From the NCBI GenBank assembly GCA_018711925.1, contig DVHR01000069.1, forward strand, positions 1 through 64,000: a stretch of 64,000 bases of DNA, written 5' to 3'. Below, piece by piece: positions 57,522-64,000 of the stretch. Every line of letters begins with the position of its first letter. The stretch's first letter is position 1. This stretch comes from Candidatus Coprenecus pullicola (GTDB lineage Bacteria; Bacteroidota; Bacteroidia; Bacteroidales; UBA932). Both the position numbers and the translations under genes were made by a program. The notes below the pieces were generated by a model. It saw only the letters and a program-made list of their open reading frames with translations, was not told the DNA's origin and ran no database searches.

Positions 57522-58048
57522 GGGAGATTGTTGTAAACGACACCAATATCTTGATAGATATGCACACCGCCGGCCTGCTGGAATATATACAGAAGTCCAG
57601 CGTGAGGTTCCACACGGTGGATTTCGTGATAGACGAGCTCCACCGCTCCCCCTACAGACATCCGCTGATAGACGAACTTATACAGAACGGTGTTCTATAT
57701 GTAGCGGAAACTTCCCCGGATGAAATGTCTGAGATCATATCGCTGCATTCGGGCTATTCAAACAACACAAATCTGTCCTTCGTTGACTGCACTGTTATGC
57801 ACTACGCGAAAAAACACAATTACAGGCTTCTGACTGGCGACAAGAAATTGCGGAACCATGCTATCGACGAAGGCGTAATCGTATCGGGGCTTCTTTGGAC
57901 AGTAGATTTGTTTGTCAATGAAGGGATTGCACTTCCTGACGAGATAATTCCCAAATTGCAGTTTCTACTTGGGGTCAACAGCAGATTACCCAAAAAGCTC
58001 ATTGAGGAGAAGATACAACAACTGACTGAAATGCGGCATTCCATATAG
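57518..58048 (+). CDS. PIN-domain putative ribonuclease (toxin-like)
   Basis: 176 residues. The acidic quartet of PIN nucleases is visible at Asp 8 (VNDTNILID), Glu 40 (IDELHR), Asp 90 (LSFVDCTVMHYAKK) and Asp 108 (LLTGDKKLR). PIN proteins usually cut RNA and are common toxins. The gene starts inside the last codons of the XRE-ImmA gene (ATGA at 57518-57521), giving the typical regulator-first layout of a toxin-antitoxin module. Target unknown. Confidence 0.85.
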   Translation: MREIVVNDTNILIDMHTAGLLEYIQKSSVRFHTVDFVIDELHRSPYRHPLIDELIQNGVLYVAETSPDEMSEIISLHSGYSNNTNLSFVDCTVMHYAKKHNYRLLTGDKKLRNHAIDEGVIVSGLLWTVDLFVNEGIALPDEIIPKLQFLLGVNSRLPKKLIEEKIQQLTEMRHSI

Positions 58049-58060
58049 TTCAGGCAAATA

Positions 58061-58612
58061 TCAGAGTCTATCAGCCAGAGCCGATGCCTGCCATTCCTCT
58101 AATGTAAGGCGCATGAAATGCTCCGTACGCACGTCTCCCAACGGCGAGACATTGCCGGTCTCGGTGTGGTGGTACTTCAGCCCGCATTTCTCCATGACCC
58201 TTTGGGACTGCCGGTTCCCGTCGTAATAGCCGCACCATACGGCGGAGACTCCCAGTTCTGTGAAACATCTCCGTATCAGGCAGCGCACCGCCTCGGGGAT
58301 CAGGCCACGGCCCCAGTAAGGCACCCCTATCCAGTAGCCGATCTCGGCCTCCCCCTCCTGCATGGCCGCGCTGTGCATACCGTCCCCGAACATGATGCCC
58401 GCGCTGCCCACCGGCTCACCGGTCTCCTTCAGCACCACGGCGTAGGTCTCTGGGGCGGCGAACACCGTGCGGATAATCTCTAAGCTGTGTTCAACTGAGA
58501 CATGCGGCGGCCAGCCGGCAATAGGACCTACTGCCGGGTCACTGGCATATTTGAAAAGAGCCTCCGCATCGGCTTCCTGCCAAGGACGGAGGATAAGTCT
58601 GGCTGTTTCCAT
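58061..58612 (-). CDS. GNAT-family N-acetyltransferase (RimJ/RimL-like)
   Basis: 183 residues from the ATG at 58612 (METARLILRPW, a standard RimJ/RimL-type start); an open frame to 58744 is likely untranslated. ETARLILRPWQEADAEALF, the acetyl-CoA motif around GYWIGVPYWGRGLIPEAVR and VMEKCGLKYHH identify the family. It transfers acetyl groups to amino groups of an unknown target. It faces the PIN gene tail to tail with 12 bases between them, and is divergent from the AraC gene. Confidence 0.9.
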   Translation of the reverse strand: METARLILRPWQEADAEALFKYASDPAVGPIAGWPPHVSVEHSLEIIRTVFAAPETYAVVLKETGEPVGSAGIMFGDGMHSAAMQEGEAEIGYWIGVPYWGRGLIPEAVRCLIRRCFTELGVSAVWCGYYDGNRQSQRVMEKCGLKYHHTETGNVSPLGDVRTEHFMRLTLEEWQASALADRL

Positions 58613-58793
58613 GTTGTCAATAATCATCAGGACGGCCGATACCATAGCCGTTTCTGCTATAAGTAAAACTATACTGTCTCGGGCCGCAACATGCATGCCA
58701 GCCCTATGACCGTCTGCCTTGTCCACGCACTTCTTCTGCTGCACAACGCAAGAAATTGAGCCTCACGGCAAACACCGTATCGGGACAATCCGT

Positions 58794-58801
58794 TATCTTT
58801 G
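58794..58801 (+). promoter_or_regulatory. -7 box of the AraC-type regulator gene
   Basis: TATCTTTG matches TAnnTTTG perfectly, 25 bases before the ATG at 58827. An ORF start at 58719 would lie upstream of this box and is rejected. Confidence 0.55.
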
Positions 58802-58826
58802 TACCTGTACATTTATAGCAAAAGTC

Positions 58827-59693
58827 ATGGACACAGACAAACCCAACGGCATCAACACCCTGCGCTACTCGGACATATTTCTGGCGATGTACTCCGACAA
58901 CGGCATGAGCTGCCTGCACCGCAACCATTCCCACGTGCTGGTGTACATGTACTCGGGAGAGCTGGAAATCAACGAACGGAACAGGATCACCCGGCTGCAC
59001 AGGGGGGACTGTGCCTTCATCCGCAAGGATTTCGGAGTACAGCTGACCAAGCAGGCCTGGAAAGGAGAGCAGTTCAAGGCCATATTCCTGATGCTCACCA
59101 CCCGGTTCCTGCGGGATTTCTACAACAGGCTGGACAAGGGTACTCTACCCGAAAAGGCCAGAAGAAACAAGATCAGCCTGCTGAAGCTGCCGTCCAGCCG
59201 GCCCGACATCGTAAGCCTGTTCGAGTCTATGACCCCCTATTTCGACTCCGGCGTCCAGCCCTCTAAGGAACTGCTCTACCTGAAAATGACCGAAGGCGTC
59301 TACGTGCTGCTGAACACGGACCAAAGCCTCTACGCCTCGCTCTTCGACTTTGCCGACCCGTGGAAGCCGGACATACTGGAGTTCATGGAAAAGAACTACA
59401 TGAATGACCTCACTCCCGGGGAAATAGCCAACTACACCGGACGCAGCCTCGCCACATTCAAGCGGGATTTCAGGAAGGTAAGTGATCTATCTCCTCAGAA
59501 ATGGCTCATACGCCGCAGACTGGAGGCAGCCAGGGAGCAGATTCTCTCCGGCAACAGAAAAGTGACGGAAGTCTGCTTCGATGTCGGATTCAAGAACCTG
59601 TCGCATTTCTCCAGAGCCTACAAGGCAATGTTCGGCTGTTCCCCAAGCACTGTTTCCGAACCTCGCGCCGAGCCTCCCGGCAAACAAATTTGA
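58827..59693 (+). CDS. AraC-family transcriptional regulator
   Basis: 288 residues from the ATG at 58827. An N-terminal cupin-like sensing domain (about 15-170) is followed by the double helix-turn-helix (about 185-275): LTPGEIANYTGRSLATFKRDFRKVSDLSPQKWL and VTEVCFDVGFKNLSHFSRAYKAMFGCSP. The next two genes, an acetyltransferase and a Tat-exported reductase, have their own promoter and are likely targets. The effector is unknown. Confidence 0.92.
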   Translation: MDTDKPNGINTLRYSDIFLAMYSDNGMSCLHRNHSHVLVYMYSGELEINERNRITRLHRGDCAFIRKDFGVQLTKQAWKGEQFKAIFLMLTTRFLRDFYNRLDKGTLPEKARRNKISLLKLPSSRPDIVSLFESMTPYFDSGVQPSKELLYLKMTEGVYVLLNTDQSLYASLFDFADPWKPDILEFMEKNYMNDLTPGEIANYTGRSLATFKRDFRKVSDLSPQKWLIRRRLEAAREQILSGNRKVTEVCFDVGFKNLSHFSRAYKAMFGCSPSTVSEPRAEPPGKQI

Positions 59694-59727
59694 GCCTGCC
59701 GGCAAAGCCCGTCTATACCGGAGACCC

Positions 59728-59735
59728 TACCTTTG
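59728..59735 (+). promoter_or_regulatory. -7 box of the acetyltransferase-reductase pair
   Basis: TACCTTTG matches TAnnTTTG perfectly, 25 bases before the ATG at 59761. The upstream 34 bases to the AraC stop are where an AraC site might lie; none can be identified. Confidence 0.5.
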
Positions 59736-59760
59736 CGTCTGAATTGAAACATTCAGCGTT

Positions 59761-60333
59761 ATGGAAGATATTTTTCAGAAAGACCTGTCCGGCGAAATGG
59801 TATCGCCCGACGAACCTGGCTACAATGATCTGATAAATGCCATCTGGGACACAATGAGACTGGCCGACGAACTGAATACCGGCCACCACACACCCGATGA
59901 GGTGCGAGACTTTCTCTCACGCATCACCGGGCGGGAGATTGACCCGTCCGTCACCCTGCTGCCGCCGTTCTACGTGGACTTCGGCAAGAACATCCGCATG
60001 GGCAAGCGGTGCTGGATCCAGCAGGGCTGCACCTTCTTCGACCGGGGCGGCATCACCTTGGGCAATGACGTGTTCATCGCTCCCAAGGTCAATCTCATCA
60101 CCATCAACCACGACCCCGACCCGGACAACCGCAGCGCGACATACGGCCGTCCGATTGTCATCGAGGACAAGGTCTGGATAGGCATCGGCGCCACCGTCCT
60201 GCCCGGGGTACGGATAGGCTACGGGGCAATTGTCGGGGCCAACAGCGTCGTGACGCACGATGTCCCGCCCATGACGGTTGTCGGAGGCAATCCCGCACGG
60301 TTCATCAAGGAAATAAAGCCCAAGGCGAAATAG
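59761..60333 (+). CDS. maltose/galactoside O-acetyltransferase-like enzyme
   Basis: 190 residues. The N-terminal Mac-type helices precede a left-handed beta-helix of hexapeptide repeats (about 60-180: CWIQQGCTFFDRGGITLGNDVFIAPKVNLITINHDP and PIVIEDKVWIGIGATVLPGVRIGYGAIVGANSVVTHDVPP). The pattern is that of the LacA/Maa family, acetyl-CoA:sugar O-acetyltransferases, with the catalytic His in INHDP. The acceptor is unknown. The reductase gene starts 2 bases after its stop. Confidence 0.92.
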   Translation: MEDIFQKDLSGEMVSPDEPGYNDLINAIWDTMRLADELNTGHHTPDEVRDFLSRITGREIDPSVTLLPPFYVDFGKNIRMGKRCWIQQGCTFFDRGGITLGNDVFIAPKVNLITINHDPDPDNRSATYGRPIVIEDKVWIGIGATVLPGVRIGYGAIVGANSVVTHDVPPMTVVGGNPARFIKEIKPKAK

Positions 60334-60335
60334 TC

Positions 60336-61523
60336 ATGGAGAACACGGACAATATTCTAGTTAGGAACAAAAACCTGACCCGCAGAGGCTTCCTCAAAAC
60401 AGCGGCCGCTGTGGGAGCCGCACTGGCTGTCTCCCCGGCATTGGACAAGGTACAGGCTGCGACCCGTATGACCACAGGGAACAAAGCCGCACCGGGAGAC
60501 GCGGTACTTGCAGCGACTGTCAACGCACACCGCACCCTCGGCACAGGCAAGACAGCCTTCGAGGTGTCGGCATTGGGCTTCGGCGTGATGGGAATGACCT
60601 ACAACCGCAGTTATCACCCCGACAGGAAACAGTGCATCCGTCTGCTGCACGAGGCGATGGACCGTGGCGTAACGCTGTTTGACACCGCCATCATCTACGG
60701 TCCGCTGAATAACGAGGAACTGGCAGGCGAGGCCCTCGGGGAATTCCGCGGGAAGGTAAATGTTACGACCAAATTCGGGCACGAAGTCATAGACGGGAAG
60801 GCTACCGGACGGCAGGACAGCCGCCCCGCCACCATCCGACGCTACTGCGAGGAGTCGCTCCGACGCCTGCGCACCGACGTCATCCCGGTTTTCTACCAGC
60901 ACCGTTTCGACCCGAATACGCCTGTAGAGGACGTGGCAGGGACTATCGCCGACCTGATAAAAGAAGGTAAAGTCCTGCACTGGGGCATGTGCGAGGTCAG
61001 CGCAGAGACCATCCGCAAGGCGCACGCCGTCTGCCCGCTGACCGCCATCCAGAGCGAATACCACCTGATGCACCGCGACGTAGAAAAGAACGGCGTACTG
61101 GACGTATGCCGTGAACTGGGTATCGGCTTCGTGCCTTACAGCCCGATGAACCGCGGTTTCCTCGGCGGCGATCTGAACGAATATACCGAGTTCGACCCGC
61201 ACAACGACAACCGCCCCACACTGCCCCGTTTCACACCTCAGGCCATGCGGGCCAACTACCGCATAGTGAATGTCCTGCAGAGTTTCGGACGCGAACGCGG
61301 CATGACCTCCGCCCAGCTCGCCCTCGGCTGGCTTCTACAGAAAGCCCCGTGGATTGTCCCGATACCGGGCACTACAAAACACTCACATCTGGAGGAGAAT
61401 CTGCGCACACTTGATTTCGTCCTCACTGCCGATGAATGGAAGGAGTTAGAGGATGCCGTAGCCGCCATTCCCGTGACTGGCGACCGCTACAACGCCGAGC
61501 AGCAGAAGCAGGTAGGTTTCTGA
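60336..61523 (+). CDS. aldo/keto reductase with Tat signal
   Basis: 395 residues. Residues 13-41 hold a twin-arginine signal (TRRGFLKTAAAVGAALAVSPA), so the enzyme is exported folded. The reductase core (about 65-385) shows the active-site residues of the family: DTAIIYG (Asp, Tyr), the KFGHE Lys region and the CPLTAIQSEYHL and TSAQLALGWLLQKAPWIVPIPGTTKH blocks. It reduces aldehydes or ketones with NADPH; the electron source outside the cytoplasm is unclear. Co-transcribed with the acetyltransferase. Several Bacteroidota carry such exported reductases near AraC regulators. Confidence 0.92.
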   Translation: MENTDNILVRNKNLTRRGFLKTAAAVGAALAVSPALDKVQAATRMTTGNKAAPGDAVLAATVNAHRTLGTGKTAFEVSALGFGVMGMTYNRSYHPDRKQCIRLLHEAMDRGVTLFDTAIIYGPLNNEELAGEALGEFRGKVNVTTKFGHEVIDGKATGRQDSRPATIRRYCEESLRRLRTDVIPVFYQHRFDPNTPVEDVAGTIADLIKEGKVLHWGMCEVSAETIRKAHAVCPLTAIQSEYHLMHRDVEKNGVLDVCRELGIGFVPYSPMNRGFLGGDLNEYTEFDPHNDNRPTLPRFTPQAMRANYRIVNVLQSFGRERGMTSAQLALGWLLQKAPWIVPIPGTTKHSHLEENLRTLDFVLTADEWKELEDAVAAIPVTGDRYNAEQQKQVGF

Positions 61524-61529
61524 CATAAT

Positions 61530-62015
61530 GGAGTGAGAAATGCAGTCCGTCTTGGATCATCCTCATTAACAAGCACTTGCAAAACAGGCTGCATTTTTCA
61601 TGCACTCACAAGACCGCGAGAAATGCACAGCACTTTGCACGAGCCTCATAATCAAGCACCTGCAAAACACCCTGCATTTTTCACCCTGTCATGAAAGCTT
61701 GTAAATTGCACGCCGTTTTTCAAATCTCTGTCAATCAACACATTGCAAAAGGGCCTGCATTTCTCAACGCCTCAGAAGTACCCGAAAATTGCACCACACT
61801 TTGCACGAGCTTCATAATCAAGCACTTGCAAAACACCCTGCATTTCTCACCCGGGCATGAAAGCTTGTAAATTGCACGCCATTTTTCAAATCTCTGTCAA
61901 TCAACACATTGCAAAAGGGCCTGCATTTCTCATCGCCTCAGAAGTACCCGAAAATTGCACGGCACTTTGCACGAGCCTCATAATCAAGTACCTGCAAAAC
62001 ACCCTGCATTTCCAG
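61530..62015 (+). repeat. 83-bp tandem repeat array, about 5.5 units
   Basis: The junction word AATCAA (or its variant) stands at 61567, 61650, 61733, 61816, 61899 and 61982, always 83 bases apart. Alternate units are more alike than adjacent ones, so a 166-bp dimer is repeated (unit starts with GCACGAGC at 61637, 61803, 61969). Each unit has TGCAAAAC- or TGCAAAAG-type start, CCTGCATTTyTCA and AAATTGCAC. A partial unit before 61567 starts with GTGAGAAATGCAG, the reverse complement of CTGCATTTCTCAC in the later units. Confidence 0.88.
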
Positions 62016-62042
62016 CTCGGACATTAATGTGAGGAACGCGAC

Positions 62043-62152
62043 GCAAGACCTTCCAGCAGTCGAAAAGACCAGGCCCTCCCACCGCTTTGCGGCGGGCCCC
62101 TCCCTCTTGTGCCGAGGGCGGCAAGTCTTTTCTCGTTGCTGGATGGTCTTGC
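62043..62152 (+). repeat. 90-bp hairpin element, copy 3, inside a longer palindrome
   Basis: The element itself spans 62053-62142, starting CCAGCAGTCGAAAAGACCAG and ending GTCTTTTCTCGTTGCTGG; CCAGCA pairs with TGCTGG and AAAAGAC with GTCTTTT. Inside, CCCACCGC-TTT-GCGGCGGG and CCCTC-TTGTGCC-GAGGG form smaller hairpins. The flanks GCAAGACC (62043-62050) and GGTCTTGC (62145-62152) are reverse complements, so the palindrome continues beyond the element. Confidence 0.87.
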
Positions 62153-62373
62153 AATGTGCAGCGCACCTGTTTGTAGCTGTAGGCCGGGACTCTTGGCAAG
62201 AGGCCCTTCTCGCCGGGTGTGACTGGTGTCCACTTCAGGAGGTGGCCACGAAAGCAGCGTTTTGTAGGCACCTGCTCGGATGCGGGCACCTGCCCGGGCA
62301 TGAAGGGCCACTTTTATCAGATTGAATTCACTTCTTCAGACGAAGCCGACTCTCGAGTTATGAAAGCGGATGC

Positions 62374-62919
62374 TCATACTGTCCGGCGTACTCTCCAGTC
62401 GGCTTGCCGGACTTTCCCAGCAGCCTGACGGCCAGACCCGGGTAAAGAATTCCTCAGCACCGGGGCCCTCTTGATAATGTGCCCGCAAAACAGGACTGCC
62501 GCCGCAATCCCGATACGGTAATGCCACAGCCCTATGCCGGATCCGGCCCCGCTGACAGCCAGAAGAACGTACCCGGTCAGGGCGACAGCCGCAAACAGCA
62601 CCGAGACCGCAACAGTGACCCGGCTCCTGCGGCTACGGGCTCTGCCAGTGATTCCAGGTCTGCTCCTCTCACATCCCGGAGATTTCCGCCTGCGGCCCGG
62701 CCCTGTCCGGAAAAGACCCTTGTACCAGTTCCAGTGCATCCTGACATGCCACAGAACAAAGACCGTAAACAGCAGGCTGGAGACAATATGCGCCACAGCC
62801 CAGTTGTGCCAAAGAGCGTGACTGTCCCCATGACCGGCGATATGAAGCCCGAAACCGGTAAACACCGATGCGGCGAAAAGCGGCACAAGCACCCAGTCAA
62901 TAACGAATACCTTTTTCAT
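62374..62919 (-). CDS. DUF4405-like four-helix membrane protein
   Basis: 181 residues. Four membrane segments (about 7-27, 40-62, 98-118 and 128-148) are spaced like those of cytochrome b-type proteins, with His residues facing helices: GLHIAGHGDSHALWHNWAVAHI, VLWHVRMHWNWYKG, LWHYRIG and CGHIIKR. DUF4405 members are thought to bind haem in this way. A basic Arg/Gly-rich loop (72-97) separates the helix pairs. Function unknown. A perfect -7 box lies upstream. Confidence 0.8.
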   Translation of the reverse strand: MKKVFVIDWVLVPLFAASVFTGFGLHIAGHGDSHALWHNWAVAHIVSSLLFTVFVLWHVRMHWNWYKGLFRTGPGRRRKSPGCERSRPGITGRARSRRSRVTVAVSVLFAAVALTGYVLLAVSGAGSGIGLWHYRIGIAAAVLFCGHIIKRAPVLRNSLPGSGRQAAGKVRQADWRVRRTV

Positions 62920-62944
62920 TTTCCTGAACTTTTGATCAGTGCGG

Positions 62945-62952
62945 CAAAACTA
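62945..62952 (-). promoter_or_regulatory. -7 box of the DUF4405-like gene
   Basis: On the minus strand TAGTTTTG, a perfect TAnnTTTG box, about 25 bases before the ATG at 62919. Confidence 0.5.
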
Positions 62953-63054
62953 CGGCATCCACACGGCATAAGACGATAACAATTGTAAAGAAACGCAAGG
63001 CCGCAGCAACTCAGTGCGGCAGCATCGTCACGAGACAATCTCCACGAGACGTCC

Positions 63055-63561
63055 TCACCGCCGTGCCCGTATGCGGGAGAGCGACACCGGAGTGATTCCG
63101 AGCCAGGAGGCGATGTAGTGCTGCGGCACCCGGCGGATGATTTCAGGGCTGGTCCGCAACAGTTCCTCGTAACGCTGCTGCGGCGTGTTCCTAATGCGCG
63201 ACAGGAAGAGCTGCTGGTAACTGTGGAAGCGGTCGATCAGTTTCTCCTCATATCTACGTCTGAGCCAGGGACTCTGTTCGATGAGCCGGTAAAAATCATC
63301 CCTGCCCACGGACAGGAGCTCGGAAGGCTCGATGCTCTCCAGCGAGAACAGACTGGGCTGACGCCTGTACATGCTGTCGAACGAGGCCACGAAGTCCCCT
63401 TCGAAGAAGAACTGGAAAGTGATGTCCTTCCCGTCATTCCAGAAGAACAGGCGCAGACAGCCTTTCCGGATAAAATACAAGGTGTCGGCCACCTGCCCCT
63501 CCTCCAGCAGCAGGGTCCTGGCCGGAACAACCAGTGGCGTAATAAGGTCTTTCAGTCGCAT
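63055..63561 (-). CDS. Crp/Fnr-type transcriptional regulator
   Basis: 168 residues from the ATG at 63561 (MRLKDLITPL); an open frame to 63609 would add a Cys-rich stretch without signal and is less likely. The cyclic-nucleotide-binding-like barrel (about 10-105, with LLLEEGQVADTLYFIRKGCLRLFF) is followed by a C-terminal winged helix (ELLRTSPEIIRRVPQHYIASWLGITPVSLSRIRARR). The short form is common in Bacteroidota. It lies 135 bases upstream of the DUF4405-like gene on the same strand and may control it. The ligand is unknown. Confidence 0.88.
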   Translation of the reverse strand: MRLKDLITPLVVPARTLLLEEGQVADTLYFIRKGCLRLFFWNDGKDITFQFFFEGDFVASFDSMYRRQPSLFSLESIEPSELLSVGRDDFYRLIEQSPWLRRRYEEKLIDRFHSYQQLFLSRIRNTPQQRYEELLRTSPEIIRRVPQHYIASWLGITPVSLSRIRARR

Positions 63562-63717
63562 AATTGAAATGATACATCTGACAAATCGACACGAAGATAG
63601 TAATTTCAATCTACTCTACGTCCATCAGCCGTTAGAGGAATTCACCGGAACCCGGAACATAGAAAGAAACACAGACATTGCATAGGACACGAGACTTAAA
63701 AGCCCTGTCCTGGAGCG

Positions 63718-64000
63718 TCAGATATTGTCCACAAGCACTTGCCAATGCCCGCCTTTGTCCGGCCCGACCCGTCGGAGCACCCCCTCGGCCTTCATTCTGG
63801 CAATATGTTTTTCCACGGCTTTTGAACTTATACCTATCCGCCCGGCCAGAGCAGCCGCGCTTAGTGTATTGTCTTCAGAAAGCAGCACGATGATTTTCTC
63901 CCTACTTTTCATCTTTTTATCCCCACCTTTTACCGTTTTCTCCCAACTTATTGAAGGCTCCTCAATAGATGTTCGGTATGCATCAATATCTTGAGCAAGA
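63718..64000 (-). CDS. C-terminus of a protein with a winged-helix domain, 5' end outside the window
   Basis: The frame is open from the window edge to the stop at 63718, 93 codons seen. An acidic and basic linker of about 25 residues (RTSIEEP, KTVKGGDKK) is followed by a helix-turn-helix (about 60 residues: SREKIIVLLSEDNTLSAAALAGRIGISSKAVEKHIARMKAEGVLRRVG). This C-terminal domain, with the end sequence GPDKGGHWQV, is typical of the AlbA_2/Schlafen-type ATP-binding regulators (RecG-like C-terminus). The rest of the protein must be read from the adjacent sequence. An ATG inside the frame (63912) is probably not the start. Confidence 0.75.
   Translation of the reverse strand, partial: LAQDIDAYRTSIEEPSISWEKTVKGGDKKMKSREKIIVLLSEDNTLSAAALAGRIGISSKAVEKHIARMKAEGVLRRVGPDKGGHWQVLVDNI

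Larger units (their letters stand above)
61524..62373. other. 850-bp non-coding repeat region
   Basis: No credible gene. It contains the 83-bp tandem array (61530-62015), a full hairpin element (62043-62152), and about 220 further bases with a short direct repeat (GGCACCTGCyCGG near 62267-62295) but no other recognised feature. Confidence 0.75.

Noticed and set aside
61530..62015. CRISPR array
   Set aside because: Units follow each other without unique spacers, each is 83 bases and internally diverged, and no cas gene is in the window.
62024..62325. Frames of 95-105 codons around the hairpin element
   Set aside because: They overlap on both strands, cross the palindrome, and show no domain or start signal.

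Overview
The window is a contiguous stretch of a Bacteroidales-type chromosome (phylum Bacteroidota). The evidence is the gene order of the division and cell-wall cluster, many perfect -7 boxes of the Bacteroidota form TAnnTTTG, few strong Shine-Dalgarno sites, and families typical of the phylum (DUF4831-like, paired ExbD genes, a Tat-exported aldo/keto reductase). The sequence is moderately GC-rich. The genus cannot be fixed from the sequence alone; a Rikenellaceae-like gut organism is a guess.

Layout. 1-16.3 kb: an M23-type peptidase on the minus strand, then the complete dcw cluster on the plus strand: mraZ, rsmH, ftsL-like, ftsI, murE, mraY, murD, ftsW, murG, murC, ftsQ, ftsA, ftsZ. Genes overlap or nearly touch, and one control region with a 10-bp-periodic MraZ-box array lies in front. 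16.3-18.7 kb: rpiB-truB-queA on the minus strand. 18.7-21.4 kb: galE followed by an unusual sigma-like/anti-sigma-like pair. 21.4-24.5 kb: dprA, tatD, ansA and tRNA-Ser(GGA). 24.5-31 kb: exbB-membrane protein-exbD-exbD, alkaline phosphatase, asnS, udk and a TonB-like protein. 31-33.3 kb: two small envelope proteins and a repeat-filled intergenic region. 33.3-39.7 kb: RND efflux system 1 and a short LysR-type regulator. 39.8-45.6 kb: a DUF4831-like protein, pepD, rpsF-rpsR-rplI and a membrane zinc-ribbon protein. 45.6-49.4 kb: a cation/proton antiporter, a DUF362-type ferredoxin protein and menA. 49.4-55.4 kb: RND efflux system 2. 55.4-61.5 kb: an EamA transporter, an XRE-ImmA/PIN pair that looks like a toxin-antitoxin module, a GNAT enzyme, an AraC regulator, an acetyltransferase and an aldo/keto reductase. 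61.5-62.4 kb: a long non-coding tandem-repeat array. 62.4-64 kb: a DUF4405-like membrane protein, a Crp-like regulator and the C-terminus of a winged-helix protein.

Most coding sequence is conserved housekeeping. The least explained material is non-coding. A 90-bp hairpin element is present in two full copies and one partial copy, and each full copy sits at the centre of an unrelated palindrome. There are two tandem arrays, of 83-bp and 106-bp units. A core motif, TGCAC-N1-3-GTTTT, recurs in these arrays and elsewhere between genes. Among proteins, the most unusual are the divergent sigma/anti-sigma pair behind galE, the LysR-type protein that seems to lack half of its effector domain, and the M23 protein with a changed metal ligand.
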